Assembly (NCBI RefSeq): GCF_900156425.1
Contig: NZ_FTNO01000007.1
Coordinates: 179,028-243,027 of the forward strand
Reading direction: 5' to 3'
DNA from: Haladaptatus litoreus
GTDB taxonomy: Archaea > Halobacteriota > Halobacteria > Halobacteriales > Haladaptataceae
DNA length: 64,000 nucleotides
Below, piece after piece: positions 9,698 through 19,097 of this stretch. The notes below the pieces were generated by a model. It saw nothing but the letters and a program-made list of their open reading frames with translations. It did not search any database and was not told where the DNA came from. Both the position numbers and the translations under genes were made by a program. Position 1 is the first letter of the stretch, and each line of letters starts with the position of its first letter.

Positions 9698-10462
9698 GTG
9701 CGGATGCCTTCTCAACGCTCAGTACTCCTTGAGGAGTACACATGGCCAGAGGTAGAAACCGCTCTTGAACAAGGAACGCGGACGGTGATTGTCGCCGTCG
9801 GTGCGGTCGAACAGCACGGGCCGCACCTCCCACTCATCATGGACACGCTCGCTGGCGACGAACTCGCGCGGCGCATCGCCGAGAAACTCGGCGACGCGCT
9901 GGCCGCGCCGACGATTCGCCCGGGGTGTTCGGGCCACCACATGGAGTTCCCCGGGACGATAACGGTGCCGGCCGAGACGCTGATGGACCTGATTCGCTCG
10001 TACTGTCGGTCGCTCGACGAACACGGCTTCGAGCACGTCGTCCTCGTACCGACGCACGGCGGAAACTTCGCGCCCGTCAACACCGTCGCCCCGGAAATCG
10101 CCCGCGAAATCGACGCGAACGTCGTCGCCGTCGCGGATCTCCACGAACTCATGGAGCTACAGAACGAGGGGCTTCGAGTGGGTGGCGTCGAGTACGAGGA
10201 ACCAGTGATTCACGCGGGGGCCGCCGAAACCGCTGTCGTACTGGCGGTCGAGGAAGGACTCGTCAGGACCGACGAACTCGAAGTCGGAACCGAGGGCGAA
10301 ATATCGACTGCACGACTCCTGTCCGAGGGATTCGCGGCGATCACTGAGAATGGCGTTCTCGGCGACCCGCGAGAAGCGACTCAGGAAGCGGGGGAAGCCA
10401 TTCTCGAGACAGTCGCGACCGCATATGCTGCCCAAATCGAAGCCGAGCGCGATGCAATCTGA
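9698..10462 (+). CDS. Creatininase-family amidohydrolase
   Basis: A 254-residue metal-dependent amidase of the creatininase fold. The metal-binding motif VGAVEQHGPHLPLIMDT (Glu, His and Asp ligands) and the later VPTHGGNFAP are intact. Family members hydrolyse creatinine or formamide-type cyclic amides, or process mycofactocin; no mycofactocin genes are nearby, so the substrate is open. The listed GTG start gives MRMPSQRS, and the ATG at 9704 is equally possible. The last codons overlap the start of a GNAT fragment. Confidence 0.88.
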   Translation: MRMPSQRSVLLEEYTWPEVETALEQGTRTVIVAVGAVEQHGPHLPLIMDTLAGDELARRIAEKLGDALAAPTIRPGCSGHHMEFPGTITVPAETLMDLIRSYCRSLDEHGFEHVVLVPTHGGNFAPVNTVAPEIAREIDANVVAVADLHELMELQNEGLRVGGVEYEEPVIHAGAAETAVVLAVEEGLVRTDELEVGTEGEISTARLLSEGFAAITENGVLGDPREATQEAGEAILETVATAYAAQIEAERDAI

Positions 10463-10775
10463 AAACGGCAGTCGGGATCTGCCTCACCCTGCAGTGAGAC
10501 ATTCCCCTGTTGACAGGAGAGAACGGGCGACGTTGGTTCGTGTTGCGTGTGTCCTTCCTGAACATTGGGGGGAGGGAGTGGGGACTGACCTCCTGAATCG
10601 ATTGTTCGACAGCTTGCGGGCGGCTGGCCACCAATCCGTTTGGCTTGCCGTTATAGCTGATAATGACGTCGGGAGATCGTTCTATGATAAACATGGGTTC
10701 GACGTCCACGAAGAACGGACGGTTGAACTCGCCGGACAAGAAGTCAACGACATCGTGCTTGTCCGGGACTTGTAA
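10452..10775 (+). pseudogene. Truncated GNAT N-acetyltransferase
   Basis: About 107 codons starting at an ATG that overlaps the creatininase stop. The C-terminal half matches GNAT motif A (acetyl-CoA pyrophosphate loop VLPEHWGEGVGTDLL) and motif B (NDVGRSFYDKHGFDVHEE). The first 25-30 residues are unlike a GNAT, and the strands that should precede motif A are missing. This looks like the 3' part of an acetyltransferase fused by deletion to unrelated DNA. It could still be translated by coupling to the creatininase gene, but without the N-terminal half the fold would be incomplete. Confidence 0.6.
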
Positions 10776-10788
10776 ACTCATCAATTAT

Positions 10789-11343
10789 TCAGTTCTGTTC
10801 GCGCCACTCTCGACGGAGAAGCCCGTACTGAATCATATCGCGATGCTCGCCGTCGACGAACATGAACTTCCGGAGGCGTCCTTCCTCGGTGAACCCCAAT
10901 GACGCTAGGAGGCCGCGAGAAGCGTCGTTGAACTCGAACGCTTGGGCACCCACTACAGGAGTAGCATATTCCCGGAACACGTAGTCGAGCACCAGCGAGA
11001 CGGCCTCCTTCCCGTACCCATCGCCATGAAATTCTGGCACAAGCCAGTACCCAAGTTCTGGCCGTTTCCAGTCGGCATCCATCACATTGACTACCCCAAG
11101 CCGGGTTACGTCATCCTCTGTGGCTTGGGCTGGGCCAGCCGAGTCTTCGTCAAGACAGACAAGAAATCGGTCGCTGTCCCCGTTTTCGTAGGAGTCTTCG
11201 ATCTCTCCTTGGTTTCTGAGTGGCGTTCCAAGCGGGTAGCGAATCTCTGGATTCGCGCTTGCCCGTTGAAGGAACGGGATATCCTCTTCTTCAACGGTTC
11301 GGAGCGTGACGCGCTCGCCACTTATAATGCGTGCGCCTGGCAT
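10789..11343 (-). CDS. RimJ/RimL-type GNAT acetyltransferase
   Basis: A protein of 184 residues from the ATG at 11343 (MPGARIISGERVTLRTV), which matches the family start; an in-frame ATG at 11388 would add 15 unlikely residues. GNAT motif A is ELGYWLVPEFHGDGYGKEAV, followed by FNDASRGLLASLGFTEEGRLR. Such enzymes acetylate the N-terminus of ribosomal or other proteins, amino acids or drugs. The substrate is not predictable. It is convergent with the truncated GNAT at 10452-10775 but is not a duplicate of it. Confidence 0.85.
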   Translation of the reverse strand: MPGARIISGERVTLRTVEEEDIPFLQRASANPEIRYPLGTPLRNQGEIEDSYENGDSDRFLVCLDEDSAGPAQATEDDVTRLGVVNVMDADWKRPELGYWLVPEFHGDGYGKEAVSLVLDYVFREYATPVVGAQAFEFNDASRGLLASLGFTEEGRLRKFMFVDGEHRDMIQYGLLRREWREQN

Positions 11344-11563
11344 GCTTGTAGTGAAAATTGGTCCCACAATATTAGAATCCACTACCACTCATAATCGTAT
11401 AAACGGAAGTGCAACAATCCCGGGAACCCCGGATCGATCTGTGCGCAGCTCGTGGTGCGAGTCTACTGGGAGTCGTCAGAGTACCGGTAAATGTCGAAGA
11501 CAGCGGAACGCTCTGAGCTCACACCATGAAGTGAAACCCTCTCACTGTGATTCTGTAGACCGC

Positions 11564-13408
11564 TCAGTCCCCAGCCGCCTCGACCGCCCCGGTTTGTATG
11601 TTCCAGAGGGTCGCATACTGGCCGCCACGGCGGACAAGATCGCTGTGCGTGCCGCGTTCCACGATCTTCCCGTCCTCCATTACGATGATCTGGTCGGCGT
11701 GGCGCACCGTCGAGAGACGGTGAGCGACGACGAACGTGGTGCGGTTCGCCGTGATCTCGGCGAGGTGCTTCTGGACCACGCGTTCGGTTTCGGTGTCGAC
11801 GTGACTCGTTGCCTCATCAAACACGAGGAGTGCTGGATTATCGACGATGGCCCGGGCAATGGCGAGCCGCTGGCGCTGCCCACCCGAAAGGTTCGTACCC
11901 TGGTGCCCGAGTTCGGTGTCGTAGCCCTCGGGCAGCGCTGTGATGAACTCCTGGGCGCCAGCGCCGCTGGCGGCCTCGCATATGGCTTCGTCGCTCACGT
12001 CGCCATCGGCCGATCCTGCGGCGATATTCTCGCGGACAGTACCGTCGAAGAGAAATGACTCCTGATCGACGTAGCCGACCTGTCTCCGGAGTGACTCGGG
12101 AGCCACCGTCTGGAGGTCGTGCCCATCGATCGTTATCGTACCTTCGTCGGGATCGCGGTACCGGAGCAGCAGGTCAAGGAGGGTGGATTTTCCGGCGCCG
12201 GTTCCACCGACGATGCCGACTGTCGTGCCGGGTTCGACTACGAGGTCCACGCCCTCGATGACCTGCTGTTTGGTGCCGGGGTAGTCGAAAGAGACATGGT
12301 CAAACAAGACGCTTGGTGCGTCGAAGCCGACCCACTGTCCGTTTTCCCGTCCAGTACGAGCCTCACGGGCAGTGAGCCCGCTAACGCGCTTGGCTGCCGC
12401 CTTCGCGGCCTTGTAGCCGTTAATGAGTCCGCTGAGGTTTTTCATCGGGGCCGTCATCCGCTCCAAGTAGAACAGGAACGGGACGAGTTCTCCGGCCGTG
12501 AGCGTGCCGGAGAAGATGAGTGGCGGGCCGACCGTGATCCACTGGATGCCGATAGCGACAACGAACACTAGCCAAATACCAACTACTAACCGATTGATGG
12601 GGCTCTGCCGGATGGACAGTCGGCGGTTAGCGAACCGGGCATCTGTGTAGTCATGAGAGGCGCGGTGGATGCGCTCGTGCTCGGCCGTTTCGGCTGTGTT
12701 CGCCTTGATCACATCGATTCCGTCTAGCGCGACCTCGAGCAGAGCGTTGAGCGCGCCGCGTTCGGTTCGAATGTTGTCCTGTAGCGGTTCGACCTGTTGG
12801 GAGAACCACCAGTTGATTCCGGCGATAACAGGAGCTGAGAGTAGCACAAATAGCGCGAGCTGGACGTTGAGCACAGCCATGTAGACAAATGCGCTCCCGA
12901 GGGTGACCACGGCCCAGATGCTTGCTTCGATGAGCTTGTTGAAGAACGTGTCTAGCTGGTTCACGTCGTCATTGAGGGCGCTGATGACGTCGCCGGTGCG
13001 GTGGTCATCGAAGAACGCGAGATTGTAGCTGATGACCGTTGCGAACGCACTCGTTCGAACCTCGTGGAGGAACCGTTGGGCGTAGAGACCGAACGAGTAC
13101 TCGCCCACGAAAGAGAGCAGATTCGTCACAAGATTCGTGGCGACAAGCAGTCCGGTGACGAACACGAGCAGAGCGATGGGGTCGGTGGGAACCCAGGATT
13201 GCGGCAGCAGCGGAAGTATGAACTGCTGGTCGTTGAACAGCGCGTCGATACCAAGCCCAATGAGGTAGACGTCGGCGAGGCTCAGGAAGATGGAGACGGC
13301 TGTCGACGCTATTGCGCCGAGTAGGAATGGAAGGTCGCCACGGCCGTATCGACGCACAAGTGAGACAAGCGGATTGGTCTCAGCACGCTCGGAGATTTTA
13401 TCGGTCAT
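11564..13408 (-). CDS. ABC exporter half-transporter (membrane and ATPase fused), subunit 2
   Basis: A 614-residue type I exporter half: an N-terminal six-helix membrane domain (about residues 20-340), then a nucleotide-binding domain with Walker A GGTGAGKST (near 400), signature LSGGQRQRLAIARAI, Walker B LLVFDEATSHVD and switch His in VVAHRLS. The catalytic Glu after Walker B is present. It overlaps the upstream half-transporter by 4 bp (ATGA), indicating translational coupling and a heterodimer. Substrates of such pairs are lipids, peptides or drugs; nothing here identifies one. Confidence 0.93.
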   Translation of the reverse strand: MTDKISERAETNPLVSLVRRYGRGDLPFLLGAIASTAVSIFLSLADVYLIGLGIDALFNDQQFILPLLPQSWVPTDPIALLVFVTGLLVATNLVTNLLSFVGEYSFGLYAQRFLHEVRTSAFATVISYNLAFFDDHRTGDVISALNDDVNQLDTFFNKLIEASIWAVVTLGSAFVYMAVLNVQLALFVLLSAPVIAGINWWFSQQVEPLQDNIRTERGALNALLEVALDGIDVIKANTAETAEHERIHRASHDYTDARFANRRLSIRQSPINRLVVGIWLVFVVAIGIQWITVGPPLIFSGTLTAGELVPFLFYLERMTAPMKNLSGLINGYKAAKAAAKRVSGLTAREARTGRENGQWVGFDAPSVLFDHVSFDYPGTKQQVIEGVDLVVEPGTTVGIVGGTGAGKSTLLDLLLRYRDPDEGTITIDGHDLQTVAPESLRRQVGYVDQESFLFDGTVRENIAAGSADGDVSDEAICEAASGAGAQEFITALPEGYDTELGHQGTNLSGGQRQRLAIARAIVDNPALLVFDEATSHVDTETERVVQKHLAEITANRTTFVVAHRLSTVRHADQIIVMEDGKIVERGTHSDLVRRGGQYATLWNIQTGAVEAAGD

Positions 13409-15258
13409 CTGGACACCTCCGAATCGGAGACACCCGCCTCTGGTGTCGCGTCAGCGGCGAATTTACCGGTCTGGACTGCCCAGAGCGTTGCGTAGATGCC
13501 ATCGTGTTTAACGAGTTCCTCGTGCGTGCCGTGCTCGGTGATCTGGCCATCGTTGAGGACGACGATTTGGTCGGCCGGCCGGACCGTCGAGAGCCGGTGG
13601 GCGATAGCGAACACTGTCCGGTCGCCGGCCTCCGCCTGAAGCTGGCGCTGAATCTCGACTTCGGTCTCGGTGTCGACGTGACTCGTCGCCTCGTCGAACA
13701 CGAGGATCTCGGGGTCGGCCAGCAGTGCCCGGGCGATAGCGAGGCGCTGGCGCTGCCCACCCGAGAGCGTGGTGCCGCGCTCACCAAGCTCGGTGTCGTA
13801 ACTTTCGGGCAGATCGGAGACGAACTCGTGGGCGCCGGCCCGCCTCGACGAGTCGACGACCTCTTCGCGCGATGCATCTGGATTAGCATAGGCAATGTTC
13901 TCGTGGACGGTACCCGGGAACAGGAACGGGTCTTGGCTGACGTACCCTACATGCTCCCTGAGGCTCTCGAGCGAGTGCTCACTGATGGGCTGGCTATCGA
14001 TACGGACTTCCCCGGTGTCCGGCTCGTGGAAGCGGAGAAGGAGCTTTAGCAGCGTTGATTTACCGGCTCCGCTATGACCGACGATGCCAACGAAGTCGCC
14101 GGGCGGCACGTCGAGGGAGATGCCGTCCAGTGTCGGCGTCTCGGCGTCGTCGTAGCTGAAGGTCACGGCGGTGTACTCGACGTGGCCGTCCGTGACTGTG
14201 AGCTCAGGGGCGTCATCGCAGGCTGCGGACGCGTCGTGCCAGAACAGTGGGGCGATCCGGCGACTCGACGCCTGACCGCTCTCAATCTTATCGAGCACGT
14301 CGACTGCGAGTTTTCGTGTTGGGTCCATCAACGAGAACGTGTACATAATGAAGGTGAGCAGTGTTCCCGCGGTGAGCGACTGTGTGAATGTGACGGGTGG
14401 GCCGGTCAGTATCCAGTAGCTGCCGAGACCGAACAGGCCCCAGACGCCGACCGCAGCCAGGAGCCAAGAGACGCGGTTGTAGATAGCCCGGAGTTTGAGC
14501 ACGGACCACGCAGAGCGTTTGTATTCGCCGGACGCACCGGTCACACGATCGGCCTCGCGTTCCTCGCGAACAAGAGCCTTGACGGTCCGGATACCATTGA
14601 TAGCGTCGCGGAGTCTCGTGTTGAGTCCGCCGACGGTCGACCTAACGGTATCGTAACGTGGTTCGAGGACTGAAGCGTAGTACCGTGCAGTGAACGCTAC
14701 CGTGATGGGCAATAGTGCGACGACGAGCGCGAGGTTCCAGTTCAGCAGGATCATGAATGCAAAGGCGCTGATGAGTTCGCCGCTGTAGAGAACCGCGGCA
14801 CGCGCACCGTCGAACAGGTCTTCGAGGTTATCGACATCGTCGTTCAACACGCTCAGGAGGTCTCTGTCTTCGGTCTGATGAACCAAAAGGGGGAGTGACA
14901 TGGCCGTCTCGAAGGCGCTAGTGCGCACGTCGTGAAGGGTCTCCAGAGTGGCTTTTTCGTAGATGAGTGTGCCGTACCAGCGGAAGGCGCTCTCACCAAT
15001 GAGGGCACCTACGAGGACACTCACGACGAGGGTAGTCTGTCCCGGTGTGCTCTCCGGTATCCATGAGTTCGGCACTAATGGCAAGGTAAACGTCTGGCTG
15101 TTCAACAGGAGTGCATCAAGCGCGACACCGATGACAAGGGCGGGGATGCGTTGGAGTACGAGCGCGGAAAGGAGGAGGACGCACCCACCAACGAACTGAC
15201 GACTGTGGGGTTCTGCGAACCGCCACAATAGATGTCTGATTGGATTTGATATCTGCAT
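13405..15258 (-). CDS. ABC exporter half-transporter, subunit 1
   Basis: A 617-residue partner of the next gene. It has N-terminal transmembrane helices (for example FVGGCVLLLSALVL and ALVVALLPITVAF), Walker A GHSGAGKST, signature LSGGQRQRLAIARAL, Walker B ILVFDEATSHVDTE and IAHRLS. Both halves keep a full set of catalytic motifs, so both ATP sites may be active. The gene is first in a two-gene operon read leftwards from the 15259-15429 gap, opposite the regulator at 15430, which may control it. Confidence 0.93.
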   Translation of the reverse strand: MQISNPIRHLLWRFAEPHSRQFVGGCVLLLSALVLQRIPALVIGVALDALLLNSQTFTLPLVPNSWIPESTPGQTTLVVSVLVGALIGESAFRWYGTLIYEKATLETLHDVRTSAFETAMSLPLLVHQTEDRDLLSVLNDDVDNLEDLFDGARAAVLYSGELISAFAFMILLNWNLALVVALLPITVAFTARYYASVLEPRYDTVRSTVGGLNTRLRDAINGIRTVKALVREEREADRVTGASGEYKRSAWSVLKLRAIYNRVSWLLAAVGVWGLFGLGSYWILTGPPVTFTQSLTAGTLLTFIMYTFSLMDPTRKLAVDVLDKIESGQASSRRIAPLFWHDASAACDDAPELTVTDGHVEYTAVTFSYDDAETPTLDGISLDVPPGDFVGIVGHSGAGKSTLLKLLLRFHEPDTGEVRIDSQPISEHSLESLREHVGYVSQDPFLFPGTVHENIAYANPDASREEVVDSSRRAGAHEFVSDLPESYDTELGERGTTLSGGQRQRLAIARALLADPEILVFDEATSHVDTETEVEIQRQLQAEAGDRTVFAIAHRLSTVRPADQIVVLNDGQITEHGTHEELVKHDGIYATLWAVQTGKFAADATPEAGVSDSEVSR

Positions 15259-15429
15259 TTGTGTATTTCCATTATAAGATCAGGATTGATCAGTTGTATT
15301 AGGCCGTGAGTAGTGGAATCCGAATAAGTGTAATGTGTACCGCGATACAGTGAGCAATCTGACCAGAGTGATGTATTCTCTCCACTAGACCACCACAAAC
15401 AAGATATTGGTTCACGAATACAATGGCAT

Positions 15430-16344
15430 GTGAGCGGGAAATCACCCGGGGAATCATCGGACCGCATAGAGCAATCACCACCAGACGACGTGTTCAGGCT
15501 ACTTGGCAACGAGATTCGTGTCGAGATCCTTCGCGCACTTGGTATCCGACCAAATGACCGGTGCTCGTTCTCGGAACTGTTCGACCGGGTTGACATTGAC
15601 GACAGTGGAAACTTTAGTTACCATCTCAATCAGCTGTGCGGAGTATTCATTCGCAAAACAGACGATTACGAGCTGACTCACGCCGGCCGAGAAGTCGTCG
15701 GTGCGATGTATGCTGGGACCTATACTGCGAATGCCTCCATCGGACCTATCTCACCAGGATGGAGTTGTCTGCTCTGTGATAGTGAAATGGTCGTCCATTA
15801 CGCCGACGAGCGCGTCGAGTTCCGCTGTGAGGACTGTAAGGGGGGTGCAGAGTTCTCGTTCCCACCGGGAAACATCGATCAATACAACCGCGAGGAGTTG
15901 CCTGCGGCGTTCTCTCGCTGGTACCATCAGACGTTTCAAGGACTGATTGACGGATTCTGTCAGCTCTGTTCCGGTCGGGTAGAGAGTGACCTCCAAACCC
16001 TCCCAGGCGGCGGACCGGGAGATGACCCACAGCCATCGATTGCCAAGTTCGAGTGCGGTCGGTGCGGGAACAAAGCCCAGGTATCTGGTGGGACGCTCGC
16101 AACGTTCCACCCCATTGTAGAAGGATTCTTTGTTGAACACGGCTTCGACCCGTCGGTACGACACCCTTCGCAAATGTGGGCCGACCTGGACGAGTTCCAA
16201 TCGGTCATCCATAGTGAGGATCCACCGCGGTTTGAAGTGCGCTTCCGCGTGGACGATGAAGTCGCCACGGCCCATATCGGACCGGATGCTACGGTCGAGA
16301 ACGTCTCACGATACCCTGTCGAAGAGTCAGATGTCCCTCACTGA
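15430..16344 (+). CDS. Winged-helix regulator with C-terminal zinc-ribbon-like domain
   Basis: A 304-residue protein from a GTG start. Residues 18-85 form an ArsR-like winged helix (DDVFRLLGNEIRVEILRALG, then GNFSYHLNQLCG). The rest contains paired cysteines (CLLCDSE with CEDC, then CQLCSGR with CGRCGNKA), probably two zinc ribbons, as in the haloarchaeal DUF7351-type regulators (family name recalled, not checked). It is transcribed divergently from the ABC exporter operon with a 171-bp gap, which fits a local regulator sensing a ligand or metal. Confidence 0.8.
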   Translation: MSGKSPGESSDRIEQSPPDDVFRLLGNEIRVEILRALGIRPNDRCSFSELFDRVDIDDSGNFSYHLNQLCGVFIRKTDDYELTHAGREVVGAMYAGTYTANASIGPISPGWSCLLCDSEMVVHYADERVEFRCEDCKGGAEFSFPPGNIDQYNREELPAAFSRWYHQTFQGLIDGFCQLCSGRVESDLQTLPGGGPGDDPQPSIAKFECGRCGNKAQVSGGTLATFHPIVEGFFVEHGFDPSVRHPSQMWADLDEFQSVIHSEDPPRFEVRFRVDDEVATAHIGPDATVENVSRYPVEESDVPH

Positions 16345-16434
16345 ATCGGAATGGCCCACAGTCGAGTGAGAGTTTGTCGACCTAGTTGTGAATTGATAGT
16401 TGAATATATCCTCCACGAATGTCGTCTTTCATTC

Positions 16435-16471
16435 GAGATCAGGTGTATCTACGTCTGCTTAGTGCAAAATG
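16435..16471 (+). repeat. 37-bp direct repeat, copy 1
   Basis: This segment is 31/37 identical to 17099-17135 in the same orientation and shares the core CTGCTTAGTGCAA. The two copies flank the small membrane-protein gene 16644-16988. They may be ends of a small mobile unit or shared regulatory sequence. Confidence 0.55.
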
Positions 16472-16643
16472 TGGGAATATGAGTTGCCGTGTCACGGTGA
16501 GTAACTTCGATTGAATATTTGGTGTATAAGTGGCAGTGGCGTTCCTCGAATATCTCCCCAACCAGCAAGCTAGTGACTCGAGCTACCACCCACTTTCTTC
16601 AATATTCGTAAGAATAATATTCTCGGAGGAAAACTTCAGGATA

Positions 16644-16988
16644 ATGAATACTCATGGTCTCGCTCGGGCAACGATTTTCTATACAGGTATTGCAGGAGCG
16701 CTCACGGTTGGCTGTCTCTATCTTGTAGCCCATTCTGGCCTCTATATGCTGATTGCTATGGGGGCTGGGATTCTGTTGGTAGTCCTTGGTGGTGCAGCGA
16801 GTGGTCCAGTAAGTGCATCTGCGGTTGGGGAAGCAGAAGGAGCGGGGCTCAGTGGGGTGACTGAAGGTATGCAGTTACAGCCGTCGATGGAGAACTTCAA
16901 CACTCGTGCGGTTCTCATTTTCTATGGGGTCGGGCTCATCCTTTGGTCGATAGTCGTTCTTACGGTCTTTCGGTCAGGGCTACAGTAA
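16644..16988 (+). CDS. Small haloarchaeal membrane protein, function unknown
   Basis: 114 residues from the ATG at 16644 (MNTHGLARATIFYTG). An upstream in-frame start at 16530 would add 38 low-quality residues. Three transmembrane segments are visible: ATIFYTGIAGALTVGCLYLV, a second at LYMLIAMGAGILLVVLGG and a third at AVLIFYGVGLILWSIVVLTV, with a polar Gly/Glu-rich loop between the last two. No known domain. It is flanked by a 37-bp direct repeat. Confidence 0.65.
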   Translation: MNTHGLARATIFYTGIAGALTVGCLYLVAHSGLYMLIAMGAGILLVVLGGAASGPVSASAVGEAEGAGLSGVTEGMQLQPSMENFNTRAVLIFYGVGLILWSIVVLTVFRSGLQ

Positions 16989-17098
16989 GACCCGAGTATA
17001 TTGACTTACCGGCAGATCTAGTCTTATAATATTCGATCTGGCGATCTGCAGGCGGTTCACAGTTAGCAATAGCATTTCTCACCTGTTGCACGTCACCC

Positions 17099-17135
17099 GA
17101 GATCAGATATGTCCACCTCTGCTTAGTGCAACATG
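17099..17135 (+). repeat. 37-bp direct repeat, copy 2
   Basis: Partner of 16435-16471 (31/37 identical, same orientation). It lies 111 bp after the small membrane-protein gene. Confidence 0.55.
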
Positions 17136-17260
17136 GAGCAGTGGGACAACCGGGTTCAAACCATTCCACTCTGCATGTAGACGACCACATTTACTATCGT
17201 CTGACTTCCTAAGCAACAGTAGTCACCCCGGGATTTCCAACTCACTCAATACGTATCGGG

Positions 17261-17653
17261 TCACGGTAACTCGTCTTCGGGCGGCTCGAGGACGACACGA
17301 TCGATATCCAGATCGTCATAGATATGATCGGACGCAAGTATCCTGAGTCGCTTTGTCTCGACCGTTGCGGCATGGACAGCATCGAATGCGGTTGCGCCCT
17401 CCTCGTCTTGATACTTCGCGGCTTTCAACGCGATTTGCTTTTCTTCGTCAGTGACCGTCACAATATCGAGCAAGTCAGCCATCGCCCGCGTACGGTCGAA
17501 CTCGTAGCGGTCGCTCACGGCGAGAAACTCCGCCAACGCAACGAGTGATGTTTCGAGCGTTTCATACTCGTCAACGGCAGCGACAGCGCGCTTTTGTAAC
17601 CAATCGTCGTCTTTCGCGAGCGCGAGCAGAAAGTCAGTCTCGACGAACATCAT
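17261..17653 (-). CDS. vapC: VapC-type PIN-domain toxin
   Basis: A PIN-fold ribonuclease of 130 residues from the tandem ATGs at 17653/17650. The acidic metal ligands are visible: VETDFL at the N-terminus, LAEFLAVS, and AFDAVHAATVE toward the C-terminus. The gene overlaps the 3' end of the AbrB-type antitoxin gene by 20 bp, the usual arrangement of a type II toxin-antitoxin operon. VapC toxins cut tRNA or rRNA; the target is not predictable here. Confidence 0.85.
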   Translation of the reverse strand: MMFVETDFLLALAKDDDWLQKRAVAAVDEYETLETSLVALAEFLAVSDRYEFDRTRAMADLLDIVTVTDEEKQIALKAAKYQDEEGATAFDAVHAATVETKRLRILASDHIYDDLDIDRVVLEPPEDELP

Positions 17654-17882
17654 TCTCCGCGTCGTCGACGGCTTGATCACGCGCCTCTTGGCGGAGTTCA
17701 TCAACGGATTTGTCCTCGAAGGCATCACCGACCGCTTCGCGAAGCCCCTCAAGTGGGTCCTCGTCAACTGGAACGAGTTCGATTCGATCCTGATATTCGA
17801 CGACATGGAATCGTTCGCCATATCGTGCTCGGAGATCCTTCGAGAGGTATAATCGGCCGCGTTCGTCGGTCTTCGTTGTCAT
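17634..17882 (-). CDS. vapB: VapB/AbrB-family antitoxin
   Basis: 82 residues. The N-terminal swapped-hairpin AbrB segment (TDERGRLYLSKDLRARYG, with FHVVEYQDRIELVPV) binds DNA. The acidic C-terminal tail (DPLEGLREAVGDAFEDK to the end) should wrap the PIN toxin encoded by the overlapping next gene. Such pairs autoregulate. A 19-bp palindrome 69 bp upstream (17951-17969) is a possible binding site, though the same palindrome occurs near unrelated genes. Confidence 0.85.
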   Translation of the reverse strand: MTTKTDERGRLYLSKDLRARYGERFHVVEYQDRIELVPVDEDPLEGLREAVGDAFEDKSVDELRQEARDQAVDDAENDVRRD

Positions 17883-17950
17883 AGATCAGTATACGTTGTG
17901 GGACAATATTAGACTTTTCCCACTAACTTCCCTTCCGTAGGACTGTCGGA

Positions 17951-17969
17951 GTTAGTATATTATACTAAC
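17951..17969. promoter_or_regulatory. Recurrent GTTAGTAT/ATACTAAC palindrome, copy 1
   Basis: A perfect inverted repeat, GTTAGTATA-T-TATACTAAC, with 9-bp arms. It lies 69 bp upstream of vapB. Related palindromes are at 20836, 35384, 53904 and 60806. Confidence 0.75.
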
Positions 17970-18041
17970 TTCAATTTCTGTGAGTGGTTGAATCTCGTGA
18001 ACGGCACCGTTTCATGCCTATCCAACAGCACAGTCAGTAAT

Positions 18042-18065
18042 GTATTCGCCAGTTCGCAGCGGGTG
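18042..18065 (+). repeat. 24-bp dispersed repeat shared with 9531-9554
   Basis: 22 of 24 bases match 9531-9554 (core CGCCAGT-T/A-CGCAGCGGGTG). In one plus-strand frame the surroundings read QFAAGAYVGMAAAQFMLLLP, a membrane-helix-like stretch that runs on to a stop near 18190 without a start codon, so this may be the tail of a lost gene. Confidence 0.45.
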
Positions 18066-18151
18066 CATATGTTGGCATGGCCGCGGCGCAGTTCATGCTT
18101 CTTCTGCCTACGCTGAAGGATAGCGTGCTGATCGGCTTGGGAGAATCTCAT

Positions 18152-18376
18152 TTATTCGTCCGTCAATTCCGTCAAAGTTCTCTTATATAATTTCCAGAAT
18201 GGGAGAAAAAGAACAAGGCCGGTCGTAATAAGGACGAGAAGGAACCCACCACCACTAGCATCGAATGTGAAGGCAACCACGGTCGCAAGGCCGACTGTAA
18301 GTACCAAATAGAGGAGGAAAAGAAACGCTTGTCCTGCTCGCCCTTTCAACGGGGTCGCTGACCAGGCACTCAACAT
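18152..18376 (-). CDS. Small two-helix membrane protein
   Basis: 74 residues with two predicted transmembrane helices: AFLFLLYLVLTVGLATVVAF, and FLLVLITTGLVLFLPFW after a short SGGG turn. The basic residues KLYKRT follow the second helix. No known family and no obvious operon partner. The size and topology fit the many small haloarchaeal membrane proteins of unknown role. Confidence 0.55.
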   Translation of the reverse strand: MLSAWSATPLKGRAGQAFLFLLYLVLTVGLATVVAFTFDASGGGFLLVLITTGLVLFLPFWKLYKRTLTELTDE

Positions 18377-18893
18377 AACGAATCATTCTCTCCGTGAAAC
18401 TATCAGTTTCACTCCTCTGTACGATCGTCAGTGAAATGGTACAAGTAACGATTGAATATTCGAAAAGATCCACATTAGTCATATTCACTTACATGAACCC
18501 GGCTTCTGGGAGAGGTCGGATCATGTGAATAGCTCAATTTCGCGTTTATCGATTCATCGGACATTCGGTGTATTCACTACCGTATTGGATTACAGGAGGT
18601 AGTAGATCGTCACCCCCCTTCACAATCAATTCACTTCCCTTAGACGACAGTGGCGTTCCCCTAGATTCTGTAGCGCTTCTGCTTAGCGTACTGCGGTCGT
18701 CGTCTTGTTCGTAGTAGTGTCAGTGTTACTGCCGCCAAGTCCGAATCCCCCCGAGACAATCTGTGAAAATCACGACGGTAATAATCGGAAGGAATGGGAT
18801 GGTGCTGGCTATATTGTTGTTCGCCATTCTTCTCAGTCCAATATTCGAATTTATAAGTAGTACAATTATAGTATAGTAGGTTGTATCTATTGT
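18377..18893. other. Intergenic stretch, no gene recognised
   Basis: About 520 bp with stops in all frames at short intervals and A/T-rich patches near 18840-18890, which probably hold the promoter of the small gene at 18894. I see no RNA gene, strong repeat or mobile-element end. Confidence 0.4.
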
Positions 18894-19097
18894 ATGGAAA
18901 ACTACGGCACGAATGCATCACCACGTTCATCTGCATCACTATCCCGAATCACAAAGTTCGTGATCGCAGTTATTCTGCTACTCGCCGCGCTGTACTCGCT
19001 AGCCATCGAAGGTAGGCCAATGTTCTTCGTGATTACTGCTGTGATCATTGGTCTGCTCTATACGCTGTTCCGGATTGCAGTGATCTATCGTAGTTAG
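18894..19097 (+). CDS. Small membrane protein, function unknown
   Basis: 67 residues: a polar Ser/Asn-rich N-terminus, then two hydrophobic helices (FVIAVILLLAALYSLAIEG and MFFVITAVIIGLLYTLFRIA) and a short basic end. It is preceded by an A/T-rich stretch. No recognised domain. It is similar in type, but not in sequence, to 18152-18376. Confidence 0.5.
   Translation: MENYGTNASPRSSASLSRITKFVIAVILLLAALYSLAIEGRPMFFVITAVIIGLLYTLFRIAVIYRS

Noticed and set aside
11680..14673. Long plus-strand reading frames opposite the ABC exporter genes
   Set aside because: They are mirror frames of strongly coding minus-strand genes with complete ABC motifs.
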